From CAZONU01 sp965370045 (GTDB taxonomy: Bacteria; Planctomycetota; SZUA-567; JAKLDR01), in NCBI GenBank assembly GCA_965370045.1, contig CBDUSI010000053.1, positions 1 to 28,944 of the forward strand: a DNA stretch of 28,944 bases, given 5' to 3'. The notes beneath the pieces were generated by a model. The model was not told where the DNA came from and ran no database searches. It saw only the letters and a list, made by a program, of their open reading frames with translations. A program made the position numbers and the translations under genes. Within the stretch, counting starts at the first letter, position 1, and every line of letters starts with the position of its first letter. This document shows, in pieces, positions 17,646 through 26,357 of this stretch.

Positions 17646-17685
17646 GGCTTGTTCCCATTTCCCTCCATGCCTGCCGCCAACCAAC

Positions 17686-18333
17686 TTACGGAGGGCCACG
17701 TTCGTCGGGGTCGTCGGCTTGATCGGCTTCCGGCGCGTCCCAGTCAATCGGAGGCGGCGGACAGACCCGGTATTCCTCCGCGCCCTCGGAGTCTTCTTCC
17801 CGGTCGATGGCCCCGCGAATCCCCGCCAAGTCGCGCGTCAGGCTGGCGACCTTGGCGAGCGCGGCCGCGCCCCGCCGCTTCTTGTCGCTGCGTTCTCTCA
17901 CCTCACTCCAGGCCACCCACTTGAACCGCTCGCGGCACAGATGGCGATAATGCTGCAATATCTCCCGCGCCGCGCGCAGCACTACGAAGGGGTTTTCATG
18001 ATCCAAGAGCCCCGCGCACCTGTCCATCGCCCGCAGGACGTGCTCGCGGGCTCTTTCAACGTCCTTATCAACCACCAAGTCACCAAGGCACGAAGAAGGC
18101 AAGTCTGTTTTCAGTTCTCGGTTTTCAGTTTTCGGGACTCCTGAACACTGAACACTGAGCTCTGAACACTCTTCCTTCGTGTCTTGGTGTCTTGGTGGTG
18201 AAGTAAGCCGCAGGTGCGCCAGCATGGTCCGCGCGGCTTCCAGCGCGATTCTCTCGTTCTCGCTGCGGGCCAGCTCGGCCAGGCGGTCCAGTGCCAGGGC
18301 CTCGTATTGCTCTCGCGTCATATCGTTCATCAT
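17686..18333 (-). CDS. Hypothetical helical-repeat protein carrying an in-frame inverted-repeat element
   Basis: This is a protein of about 215 residues. Two similar helical units flank an insert: EALALDRLAELARSENERIALEAAR and, after the insert, EHVLRAMDRCAGLLDHENPFVVLRAAR. The pattern (Leu-rich helix, acidic turn, AAR, Leu-x-His) is shared, suggesting a duplicated two-helix repeat. The C-terminus is acidic and proline-rich (PPPPIDWDAPEADQADD). The segment between the units is encoded by a 129-bp mobile-type repeat (18071-18199), exactly 43 codons, so the frame survives. The ATG at 18333 or 18330 follows GCAGGT, and the mRNA leader would be only about ten bases. Size and repeat style are reminiscent of phage terminase small subunits in related bacteria, but I see no decisive motif and give no function. 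Confidence 0.55.
   Translation of the reverse strand: MMNDMTREQYEALALDRLAELARSENERIALEAARTMLAHLRLTSPPRHQDTKEECSELSVQCSGVPKTENRELKTDLPSSCLGDLVVDKDVERAREHVLRAMDRCAGLLDHENPFVVLRAAREILQHYRHLCRERFKWVAWSEVRERSDKKRRGAAALAKVASLTRDLAGIRGAIDREEDSEGAEEYRVCPPPPIDWDAPEADQADDPDERGPP
18071..18199. mobile_element. 129-bp MITE-like inverted-repeat element inside a gene
   Basis: The ends are inverted repeats of 25 bases with 23 matches: 18071-18095 (accaccaagtcaccaag...) and the complement of 18175-18199 (cttggtgtcttggtggt type). The interior is low-complexity, with tcagttctcggttttcagtt-like duplications (about 18108-18135) and three tgaacac units (18142-18170). Such 'caccaagacaccaag' sequences are familiar as dispersed repeats in genomes of uncultured bacteria. 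No clear target-site duplication is visible and no transposase is nearby. Confidence 0.7.
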
Positions 18334-18347
18334 CGTCACCTGCATGT

Positions 18348-18376
18348 ATTATACACCGAACTGACCCGAATGTCAA
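18348..18376 (-). promoter_or_regulatory. Perfect consensus sigma-70 promoter
   Basis: On the minus strand TTGACA (18371-18376) and TATAAT (18348-18353) are separated by exactly 17 bases. Both hexamers are perfect. Transcription should start near 18341, only about eight bases before the ATG at 18333. Two similar boxes (about 18377-18389 and 18342-18356, both containing GTGTATA) flank the -35 and cover the -10, and could be operator sites. The surroundings (18360-18430) are AT-rich. Confidence 0.85.
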
Positions 18377-18485
18377 GCAGAATATACACAAATCGCCAGA
18401 ATAGCGCATATTATCGTAACACGCGTATAATGGCGGTTTACGTGCAGCCGCTCGGGCTTCCGGGATATTTCTTCTGAATACTGCC

Positions 18486-20732
18486 TCACGGCCCCGGCCT
18501 GATTACGCGGAACCTTGTGGCCGCACTGGCATGGCGGCCGTCTGACGCCAGGACTTCGTGCCTTCCCGGGCGGAGAGACCAGGAGACGGCCTCGCCCGGC
18601 TTCGAACACCGCAGGAACTCCCCATCGATGAACCAGTATACTTTTGTGGTGCCGGGGGCGGCTTGAGCTTCCAGGCGCAGCGAGTTCGACGAAAGGCCGT
18701 CCCTGGTCAGCACGTACTCGGCCCCGGCACGAGGAGAAAGTATGGCCAGCTTCGGTTCCGGCGCGCGACGCTCCGGCCGTCCTCCACCGCCGGCTTCACG
18801 AGAAGCCAGCCAGGAGGCGACCTCCGTTGGCCAGACCTCAACTATACGTCCTGCAACTCCCCGTCCGGCGGCACGGTGGACCCGGCAGGGCACCTCGGAA
18901 CTGATGCCCGGCAGGAACTCGCCGTCCACGGCATTGGGACAGCAGGGGCCGCGTGGCGCGCCGCTGAGGGCGCAGACCCGGCGCAGGCGCACCGCACCGG
19001 GGCGCCGCCAGGCTTCCGCCCCGGAGATGTCCTCGGCAAGTTGCAGCGCAATTGGCAGCGCGCTGCGTGCCCCAACCAGTTGAGGATGGCCCTCTCCGGA
19101 AAGCCGGCCGCACCACACGGCCACAACGTGCGAGGGGGTCATGACCACGGCCCACGCGTCCCGGTGGTTCCAGGAAGTGCCCGTCTTCCAGGCCAGGCGC
19201 GGCTCCCTCCCGGGACTCCCTGCGTCCAGGCTGCGCAGCGCCAGGTAGCTTGCTCCCCGGGAGTACACTTGCCGCTTCTCAGTCTCGGGGCCGTCCCGCG
19301 TCGCCCGCAAGGGTCGCCACTCACCCAGGCGGGCCAGGGCCGCATACGCGTTGGCCATGTCCACCAGGCGCACCTCGGCGGTGCCCAGCGCCAGGCTCAA
19401 GCCGCAGCGCTCTACGGCTGAATCCACCGGAATGCCCAGCGCCGCCATGTCCCGGGCCAGGACCTCCGGGGCCAGCCGGTCGAGGAGCCTGACCGCCGGG
19501 ACGTTGCGGCTCTCAGCCAGCGCCCGCCGCGCTGAAATGGGCCCCCGGAACTTCCGGTCGATGTTCTCGGGACTGTAACCGCGCCAGGAAGTGGGCACGT
19601 CGAAGACGACCGATTTGGGGGTGAGCATCCCCGAGTCGAAGGCCCGGGCGTAGATGAAAGGCTTGAGCAGCGAGCCCGGCTGACGCGGGCTCGTCGCCGC
19701 GTTCACGTGGCCGGTGAGCGGGGCAGCCGGATCGGCCGAGCCGACCATGGCCAGGAGTTCCGAGCGTTTCACGTCAATAACCACCGCGGCCAGCCCGTCA
19801 ATGCCCAGCGTGGCGAGTTCCCCGCCGCAGCGGCGGACGATCGCGCGCACGGTGGCCTGGATCTCGGGGGCGAGCGTTGTGCGCACGACGCCGCAGTCGG
19901 ACCCCTGCCCGGCGATCACCCAGTCGGCGAAGCGCGCCGCGTCACAGAGAGTCTGCCGCCCCTTCAGAACAATCACTTCCCGACGAGCCGCGGCAAGTTC
20001 ACCCGCAGTGATCAGTTCCAACTCCCGCATGCGGAGGAAGACGTACTCTCTTCTCTTGAGCGCGGCGGCCAGGTGCTTGCGCGGATTGAAGCGTGCCGGG
20101 CGCTGGGGGAGCCCGGCCAGAAGCGCGGCCTCGCCCAGGGTGAGTTCGGAGGCGCTCTTGTTGAAGTAGAGCCTCGCGGCGGCCTCCGCGCCCACTACGT
20201 TGCCGCCGTAGGGCGCCAGGTTGAGGTACAGCGCTATGATCCCCTCCTTGCCGGCCAGGCGCTCCATCTGCACGGCCCGGAAGGACTCCACCGCCTTGGC
20301 CGTGTAAGTCCGCAGACGCGGACGCAGCAGGCGTACCGCCTGCATCGTGATGGTGGAGGCCCCCGACACGCGCCGCCCCCCGGTGATATTCTGGCCCAGC
20401 GCCCGAGCCAGCGCCGCGGGGTCCACGCCGGGATGCGAGAAGAAGCGCTTGTCCTCGGCCGCCACCGTGGCCATCACCAGCCACGGCGAGACTTTCTCAA
20501 GGGACACCGGCAGGCGCCAGTTCTCGCGGGAGTCGACCCGCCAGGCGATGACTCCGCCGTCCCGATCGAGCAGCAGTGCCGAACCGCCGCGGCCCGCCTC
20601 TTCGAGGCGTGCGGAGGGAAACGGAAACGCGATGTTCAGCGCGACTGCAGCCAGCGTCCCGACGAGGCCCAGGACCGCGCCGGTGATGAGCGCGCGGCGC
20701 GCCAGCCGGCGGACCGCCCGCCTGAACTTCAC
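18486..20732 (-). CDS. pbpC: Penicillin-binding protein 1C
   Basis: This is a 748-residue class A penicillin-binding protein in the inner membrane that polymerises and cross-links peptidoglycan from the outside. A basic start is followed by a membrane helix (about 13-36). The glycosyltransferase GT51 domain (about 55-230) shows AAEDKRFFSHPG (catalytic Glu93) and GASTITMQ (about 124-131), the PBP1C form of the motif. The transpeptidase domain has SLLK (Ser354, Lys357), SRN (408-410) and KTGTS (516-520). The C-terminus (about 660-748) is the beta-sandwich typical of PBP1C (BiPBP_C). The GTG start at 20732 has GGAGGT six bases upstream and overlaps the A2M stop as GTGA, indicating coupled translation. 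Pairing of pbpC with alpha-2-macroglobulin is well known in bacteria and is read as a trap-and-repair defence of the cell wall. Confidence 0.95.
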   Translation of the reverse strand: MKFRRAVRRLARRALITGAVLGLVGTLAAVALNIAFPFPSARLEEAGRGGSALLLDRDGGVIAWRVDSRENWRLPVSLEKVSPWLVMATVAAEDKRFFSHPGVDPAALARALGQNITGGRRVSGASTITMQAVRLLRPRLRTYTAKAVESFRAVQMERLAGKEGIIALYLNLAPYGGNVVGAEAAARLYFNKSASELTLGEAALLAGLPQRPARFNPRKHLAAALKRREYVFLRMRELELITAGELAAARREVIVLKGRQTLCDAARFADWVIAGQGSDCGVVRTTLAPEIQATVRAIVRRCGGELATLGIDGLAAVVIDVKRSELLAMVGSADPAAPLTGHVNAATSPRQPGSLLKPFIYARAFDSGMLTPKSVVFDVPTSWRGYSPENIDRKFRGPISARRALAESRNVPAVRLLDRLAPEVLARDMAALGIPVDSAVERCGLSLALGTAEVRLVDMANAYAALARLGEWRPLRATRDGPETEKRQVYSRGASYLALRSLDAGSPGREPRLAWKTGTSWNHRDAWAVVMTPSHVVAVWCGRLSGEGHPQLVGARSALPIALQLAEDISGAEAWRRPGAVRLRRVCALSGAPRGPCCPNAVDGEFLPGISSEVPCRVHRAAGRGVAGRIVEVWPTEVASWLASREAGGGGRPERRAPEPKLAILSPRAGAEYVLTRDGLSSNSLRLEAQAAPGTTKVYWFIDGEFLRCSKPGEAVSWSLRPGRHEVLASDGRHASAATRFRVIRPGP

Positions 20733-23700
20733 CGCCCCACCTCCAGCTTGCCGGCGCCGTGGACGCTGTAGACGCCGGGGTCGTACATGCAGGCGGCGTC
20801 CACCGCCGGCAGAGTGAACTTCCCGCAGGTGACCGCCCGGACCACGTAGTTGTACTCCCCCGTCCAATACCAGATGTCCGCGAAGATGAGCATCCGGTCG
20901 TCACGGCGCTCAACGTGGCGCACGCGCCAGTGGCCCTGGGTCGTGCCGGTATTGAGCCGCGCCGAGCCGCGCAGATCAGGGTTCTCTATTTCCAGGCCCG
21001 CGGGCAGCAGGTCGGTAATCACTAAGTTCTCCAGGGCCCGCTGGGACTTCACCGTCAGCTTGATGCGATAGAGCCGGCCCTGGACCAGCTTGCCGGAGAT
21101 AATCGGCCTGCCCTTCATGTCCAGGATGGTCCGGCGTACGCTGAAGCCCGAGTCTTCCTCCTTGACCTTGCCGCCGCGGGGCACGCCCTCGGCGCTCCAG
21201 AAGGCCCGCAACTTGCCCTTGCCTTCGGCCTTGATGAGCACCGACTGCCCGGGCTTCAGGTCTCTCAGGGACAGGCCCTCCTTCGACGTGAAGCTGCGCG
21301 TCGAGCCGTCAGGCAGCGTTGCGGTCGCCTTGATGTCCGCCGCCGTCTTCTGTCGCCGGGCGTACTTGCCCAGGGCCATGAGGGCGAAGGAGTTGTCCTG
21401 AGTGGTTCCCCAGCGGCCGAGCTTGACCGACTTGCGCAGGCGCTCCGCCAGCGCGGGCACCTGGGCAGACTCAGGGTCGACGTCGAGCAGCACCAGGAGC
21501 ATGACCGCGGCCTCGCGCACCGGCGAGTCGAGGTACCCGCCGCTCTGGCGGATCTTGCAGCCCGGCCGGGCGTCCCCGATGAACTCCCTGGCGACCTTGG
21601 GCTGTCCCGCAGCGAGCATCGCGGCTCCCAGATGGAACCTGGCGGTCACCGGGACGTCCTTGCCCTTGAGCTTCTCCTCAAGGCGGGCCAGCCAGGCGTG
21701 GGGAGGCTTGCCGCTGCGGGCCAGCACGTAGCAGGCGTAGGCGGCCTGGCTGCGTTTCCATTTGTCTCCCGCCGTCGTCCAGCTTTCGAGATTGCGCTGC
21801 AGGTACGCGAGCAGTGGATCAAGAACATCCTTGGGCACGTCGTGGCCGGCCTTGCGCGCCTCGGTCAGAACGTCAGCCGTGTAGATGCTGCCGCAGGCGT
21901 AGGGCGTACCTCCGCCGGGCCACATGGCCAGCCCTCCGCCGTGGGTCTGCATCATCCTCAAGCGCAGGAAGCCGGCGCGCAGAATCTCCTCAACCTCCTC
22001 TGCCCCGACTGCGCCGGAGGCGATCTCGCGGAGATAGATGAGCGGCACCAACCGCGAGGTGGTCTGCTCGACGCAGCCGTAAGGATACCTTAACAGGTAA
22101 GAGGCAGCGCCGGCCAGTTCCACGGTGGGGCTGGCGGCGACCACCAGCGTGCCCTTGCCTGTCCCCGGCCAGAAGTCGCCGGCGACCTCGATGCGCGTCT
22201 CCTTGCCGGCCTCCACGACAACGCTCCCGGCGCTTCTCGTGAACGAGCACGCGGGTCGCACGGCCAACTCCACTGTTTCGAAATAGGACTCGGCGCCAAG
22301 CCTTGCCGAAAGCCTGGCTCCCGCCTTGCCGACGCCGGTGGCTCGCAGGCGGAGGTGAGCGGTCTTCTCGCCGCCGGCGGGTACCTCCACGCTGACGGGC
22401 AACTTGACCACCGCTTGCAGCGGCCCGGTGAAGGCGAGGTTCAGCTTGACCCGACCGCCGGCGCCGGTCTTGTTGAAGACGGTCACCGGCAGGTCGAACT
22501 CGTCGCCGGGCGCCAGGAAGCGCGGCCACGACGGCCGGGCCATGAGCGGGCTTCGGACCTTGAGCGGCTTGGAGAGCGATCCGAAGCGCCGGCCGCCGGC
22601 AACGGTGGCCATGACGCGCAGCTCGCCCACGTATTCCGGCACCCGGAACTTGGCGCGCGCGATGCCGTCATCGCCGGTCAACAGCGTCCCGGCCCACAGC
22701 ACGGCGGTCTTGACGCGCTTGGCGTCAACCGGGTTGAGCCGGCGGGAAAGCTCCGCTCCGAGTTCCGGAGCCCGGTCGCCTCCCGGCGCCGCCGCCTTGC
22801 CCAGTCGCCACGCGGAAAGCTCCGGCGCCAACCGGCCATACATGTCGAAACTGCGCACGCCCAGACGGCGAGCCGCGTAGAAGAACCGCCATGGGTCGGG
22901 ACCGCGGAAGTTAGTGAGGGAAAGCACCCCCTCGTCCACGGCGGCCAGGACCACCGCAACTCCGGACTGCACTTCGCCGCCGGCAGAGACCCTTACCGCC
23001 AGTTCCAGGTCAGCGCCCGGGCGCACTTCTTTCGGCGCGAGCAGGTCCAGCTTCAGCCGGCGGTCGCGGTTGTCGACTTTCAGACACACGGCGCCACTGG
23101 CCCGGTGCGGGCGCCAGTCCTTCTCGGGCTGGACCGGCCGGACCACCGCCGCGGTGATGTAGACATTGGGCCGCCAGGACTCTGCCACGGTAAAATCCAG
23201 AGCGCTCTGGCCGGCGCTCATCTCGACGATGCGCTTCTCGATCACCCGGTCAGTCTCGACGCACACCAGCGCGGTGCCGCCGAAGGGGCCGCGTATGGTC
23301 AGCTTGACCGTCTCGCCGGGACGGTAGGCGGACTTGTCGAGCGTCAGCAGCAGCTTCTCGGGATCCTCGGTGGCCCAACCGGCGCCCGGGCCCTGCACGT
23401 AGAGATCAACGACCGACGGACATGCTCCTCCGGACTCCACCACGAGCCGGTGCGTCCCGGCGTGCTCAGGCGTAAACGTGATCCGGGCACGGCCCTTCGC
23501 GAACGCGCCCTCGGCGGCGGTGACCAGCTCCTCGCGGCGAGTCCAGTCGTATTGCAGGCGGCCATCTCCCGTCCTGCGCAGGACGTTGCTCCAGGTGACG
23601 CGATAGAGCCGAGCCTTGAACCGGCGGGCCTCCGCCCGAGCCTTTCCGTCAGGGGCCACTGCGGCCAACTGGAAGACGGCCGGCTGCAGACAGGTCGGTG

Positions 23701-26098
23701 ACTCCTCGGGCAGCTTCACGCCCAGGTAACACTGCCAGGAGTCCAGGTCTACAGCTATCCGCTCGGAGATGGCCCGGCCGCCCGCCTCCTGAACCTCGAC
23801 CTCCACGTGGGCGGTGAGCGCCGCCGGGGTTTCCAGCTTCGGCGCTCTGAGCTGGAAAGTCGCCTTCCCGTCCGCCCCCAGCTTCTGGACCAGTTCCGTG
23901 ACGTCGGAGCGGCCGTGATTGCGGCGTGAATCGCCGAACGAGTACCCCTTCCAGTCCTGGTGCGAGAAGGCGCTCGCGAAGAACCTGACTCGGCAGTGGG
24001 TGCTCAGCCCCTTCGCCGGGTCCCCGAACAGGTGCTCGGCGGACACGCTCACCGTGAAGGGCTTGCCGGCGGGATACCTCTTGCCGGCGCACACCAGCTT
24101 CATGCGCAGCGTCCGCGGAATGTAGTCGGCCACCCGGAAGCGCGCCTCGCCCAGGGAACGCTTGGATGCGGGCAGCCGCCACTCGGCTCGATACCGGCCG
24201 GTGGGCGCTCCCCTTGGAATCTCCACGACCAGTGAGGCGCGCCCGGCGACGTCGACCTTCACGACTCTCTTGAGAAGCTTGCGACCCCCGGGCTTGAAGA
24301 CCGCCACCTCCAGGGGGATCTCGGGCGGCGCGGAACACCCGGGCGCGCGCAGGAAGGCCGAAAGGCGCACTCTGTCCCCCGGCCGATAGGCGCCGCGTTC
24401 GGTGAAGGCGAAGACCTCGTAGCCCTTGGACAGGAACGGCCGGCCGCGGTAACACCCGGAGCCGTACGCCTTCTCCGTTCCCGAGAAGTTGAGATAGCTG
24501 AGTTCCTTGCCGCGCTGGAGGACGACCATCGCCGGCTTCTCGCCCTGCGGGGTTTGGGCGAGACTCACCATGGCCAAGCCGTCGCGGTCGGTGATTGCCG
24601 AGCCCAACGGCTGTCGACGGTCGGAGTAGATCGTCGCCTTGACGCCCTCGGCGGGCCTGGCATCCGCCAGGGTAGTAACCCAGATCATCGCGTGACCGGC
24701 CCACAGGCGGGCGGTGGCCCCCAGGCCGGTGACCACCACCATGGTGGAGTCGCTATCCCAGTAGTCGGTTTCGCTGCTCTTGAGCGCCAGGCGGTAGACG
24801 CCGCGAGGATCGCCCTTGGCGATCTCCCGGATATCCAGGAGCGTCTCTATGTCCTCGTTGCGCTCCCCCTTGATCTTGATCTTCTTGCGGAACGCCTTGG
24901 TGCCAAGGTCCCCGATCCTCCATTCGCTTCGGCCCAGGACGTGCGCGACCAGATTGCTGGCGTACAGCCGCTCCACCGAGAGGTGAACGCTCTCCACATT
25001 GGTGGAGACCATGGGCACCTTGAGCAATCCCGTGGGTCTGAGGTATCCTCCGCTGGCGGAGAAGTGAAAGCGCTTGGGCTTGTCGGGGAACCACACCGTG
25101 CGGGTCAGCTCCGTGCCCAGCGAGCGGACCACGCCGGCGCTCAGTCCCGGCTTGAGCTTGACGCGATAGCGCTCGCCGCACTTGAATTCGCCGAGTATTT
25201 TGAAGCCCCGGGAGTCCGGATCTATGGTGAAGTCCACCGGCGGCACCAGGGTCACGAACTGCTTGGCACTGGCGGTTTCCACCGGGGCGTTCATCTTGAC
25301 GCGAATCCGGCCGCGGCTGCTCCCACCGCGGCTGCCCGCGAAATCGGCGTATATGCCCACCAGCTTCAGTTCGCCGGAGACCTTGACCTGCGACCGGTAG
25401 GCGTTCTCGATGCCCAGCGGGCCCTCCGTGCCAGCCAACCCCTTGCTAACCTCGATATGCAAAGTGTCATGCTTGGGACGGGGACAGCGAATGCGCACGC
25501 GGGAGGACGGTCTCCCACCCACACGCTGGAAGGCTGTGGACTTCTTGTCGGGGTAGGTCAGCTTCAGGTGCTTGACCAGCTCGTCCGGGTCAACGGGACC
25601 GGAGAACTCGAACTCCAGGATGCACGTTCCGTCCGCCTCCAGCGTAGCCTGGGAAACGCCCAGCACGGCAAGCCGCCCGGTGGCAAAGCCCATGGGGGTC
25701 CTCGGGGGCGGCTGGCCGCTTTCGCCCCGGAGGGCAGGATCCAGCTTGATTTCGTAGCGAGTCGCGTTTCTGAGCTTCGCGGCGGGCTTGAAGACCAGCG
25801 TGCGGCCCTCTCTCAACTCCGTCTTGCCCGGCACCGGAGGGATGAGCCGCACGGCGTCAGGCCTGACCGTGGCCGGATCCAGGGCGACACCCAGCTCCAC
25901 GGCGACCTCGTTGACCTGCTCGGCCCGGACCTCCCCGTACGGCCGATATCCGGCGAGCGGCATTGTCGAGTCCGGCGGTTGCTGGGCTTCTATGCGCCAG
26001 ACGATGACCGCCAGGCCCAGCAGATTCAGAATGAGAAGGGCCAGCCACCTGGACCGGCCTGAACGTGGAACCGGGGGTTCCGACTTGCTATCCGCCAC
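20729..26098 (-). CDS. Bacterial alpha-2-macroglobulin (thioester type)
   Basis: This is a 1789-residue homologue of animal complement/alpha-2-macroglobulin proteins, which trap attacking proteases through a reactive thioester. The chosen GTG at 26098 follows GGGGAG and gives a short cytoplasmic start and one membrane helix (about 18-36). An ATG at 26173 would add 25 unlikely residues. E. coli YfhM is a lipoprotein; here the anchor is a helix. The body is a string of macroglobulin domains, including the FAFTERGAYRPGDRVRL signature (about 560-580). An A2M segment (LLTGDDGIARAKFRVPEYVGELRV) precedes YPYGCVEQTTS, the CxEQ thioester with Cys1342 and Gln1345, inside a helical toroid (about 1320-1560). 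A final beta domain follows. It is first in the operon, with pbpC overlapping its stop. It acts in the periplasm or its equivalent. Confidence 0.95.
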   Translation of the reverse strand: MADSKSEPPVPRSGRSRWLALLILNLLGLAVIVWRIEAQQPPDSTMPLAGYRPYGEVRAEQVNEVAVELGVALDPATVRPDAVRLIPPVPGKTELREGRTLVFKPAAKLRNATRYEIKLDPALRGESGQPPPRTPMGFATGRLAVLGVSQATLEADGTCILEFEFSGPVDPDELVKHLKLTYPDKKSTAFQRVGGRPSSRVRIRCPRPKHDTLHIEVSKGLAGTEGPLGIENAYRSQVKVSGELKLVGIYADFAGSRGGSSRGRIRVKMNAPVETASAKQFVTLVPPVDFTIDPDSRGFKILGEFKCGERYRVKLKPGLSAGVVRSLGTELTRTVWFPDKPKRFHFSASGGYLRPTGLLKVPMVSTNVESVHLSVERLYASNLVAHVLGRSEWRIGDLGTKAFRKKIKIKGERNEDIETLLDIREIAKGDPRGVYRLALKSSETDYWDSDSTMVVVTGLGATARLWAGHAMIWVTTLADARPAEGVKATIYSDRRQPLGSAITDRDGLAMVSLAQTPQGEKPAMVVLQRGKELSYLNFSGTEKAYGSGCYRGRPFLSKGYEVFAFTERGAYRPGDRVRLSAFLRAPGCSAPPEIPLEVAVFKPGGRKLLKRVVKVDVAGRASLVVEIPRGAPTGRYRAEWRLPASKRSLGEARFRVADYIPRTLRMKLVCAGKRYPAGKPFTVSVSAEHLFGDPAKGLSTHCRVRFFASAFSHQDWKGYSFGDSRRNHGRSDVTELVQKLGADGKATFQLRAPKLETPAALTAHVEVEVQEAGGRAISERIAVDLDSWQCYLGVKLPEESPTCLQPAVFQLAAVAPDGKARAEARRFKARLYRVTWSNVLRRTGDGRLQYDWTRREELVTAAEGAFAKGRARITFTPEHAGTHRLVVESGGACPSVVDLYVQGPGAGWATEDPEKLLLTLDKSAYRPGETVKLTIRGPFGGTALVCVETDRVIEKRIVEMSAGQSALDFTVAESWRPNVYITAAVVRPVQPEKDWRPHRASGAVCLKVDNRDRRLKLDLLAPKEVRPGADLELAVRVSAGGEVQSGVAVVLAAVDEGVLSLTNFRGPDPWRFFYAARRLGVRSFDMYGRLAPELSAWRLGKAAAPGGDRAPELGAELSRRLNPVDAKRVKTAVLWAGTLLTGDDGIARAKFRVPEYVGELRVMATVAGGRRFGSLSKPLKVRSPLMARPSWPRFLAPGDEFDLPVTVFNKTGAGGRVKLNLAFTGPLQAVVKLPVSVEVPAGGEKTAHLRLRATGVGKAGARLSARLGAESYFETVELAVRPACSFTRSAGSVVVEAGKETRIEVAGDFWPGTGKGTLVVAASPTVELAGAASYLLRYPYGCVEQTTSRLVPLIYLREIASGAVGAEEVEEILRAGFLRLRMMQTHGGGLAMWPGGGTPYACGSIYTADVLTEARKAGHDVPKDVLDPLLAYLQRNLESWTTAGDKWKRSQAAYACYVLARSGKPPHAWLARLEEKLKGKDVPVTARFHLGAAMLAAGQPKVAREFIGDARPGCKIRQSGGYLDSPVREAAVMLLVLLDVDPESAQVPALAERLRKSVKLGRWGTTQDNSFALMALGKYARRQKTAADIKATATLPDGSTRSFTSKEGLSLRDLKPGQSVLIKAEGKGKLRAFWSAEGVPRGGKVKEEDSGFSVRRTILDMKGRPIISGKLVQGRLYRIKLTVKSQRALENLVITDLLPAGLEIENPDLRGSARLNTGTTQGHWRVRHVERRDDRMLIFADIWYWTGEYNYVVRAVTCGKFTLPAVDAACMYDPGVYSVHGAGKLEVGR

Positions 26099-26357
26099 AG
26101 CGCTCCCCACTCTCCAGGACCATATTCTGTCGGTCCGATGGAGCCCGCCCCCCTTGTATACTTTGGGGCTCAAACGCAGTATCTTTCAGCTTTTCCCAGT
26201 CCTTTGCTCTTTTGGGACCCGTACAGTGTTGCCCGGCCGCTTGGAGTGGGCAGCGGGCCCGAAAAGCACCGGCCGGCCGCCCTGCACGGCGGCCGAGGCC
26301 CTCACTTGAAAGCCGTTGAGAGCCTGCTAGGCTGGGGCGAAAAGGGAGGGTTTGGCC
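26099..26357. promoter_or_regulatory. Divergent promoter region
   Basis: This 259-bp gap lies between the A2M-pbpC operon (minus) and the beta-propeller gene (plus), so both promoters must be here. For the plus gene, TTGAAA (26306-26311), 16 bases and TAGGCT (26328-26333) is a possible weak promoter, and GGGAGGG (26344-26350) is the ribosome site. For the minus operon, AT-rich spots occur at 26154-26160 (gtatact) and 26122-26130, but no convincing pair is seen. Confidence 0.35.

Noticed and set aside
18071..18199. CRISPR-like or tandem array because of repeated tgaacac and ttttcagtt units
   Set aside because: The units are short and irregular, have no unique spacers, and lie inside one inverted-repeat element.
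18426..18431. TATAAT on the plus strand near 18426 as a promoter
   Set aside because: There is no -35 match at 16-18 bases upstream and no plus-strand gene downstream.
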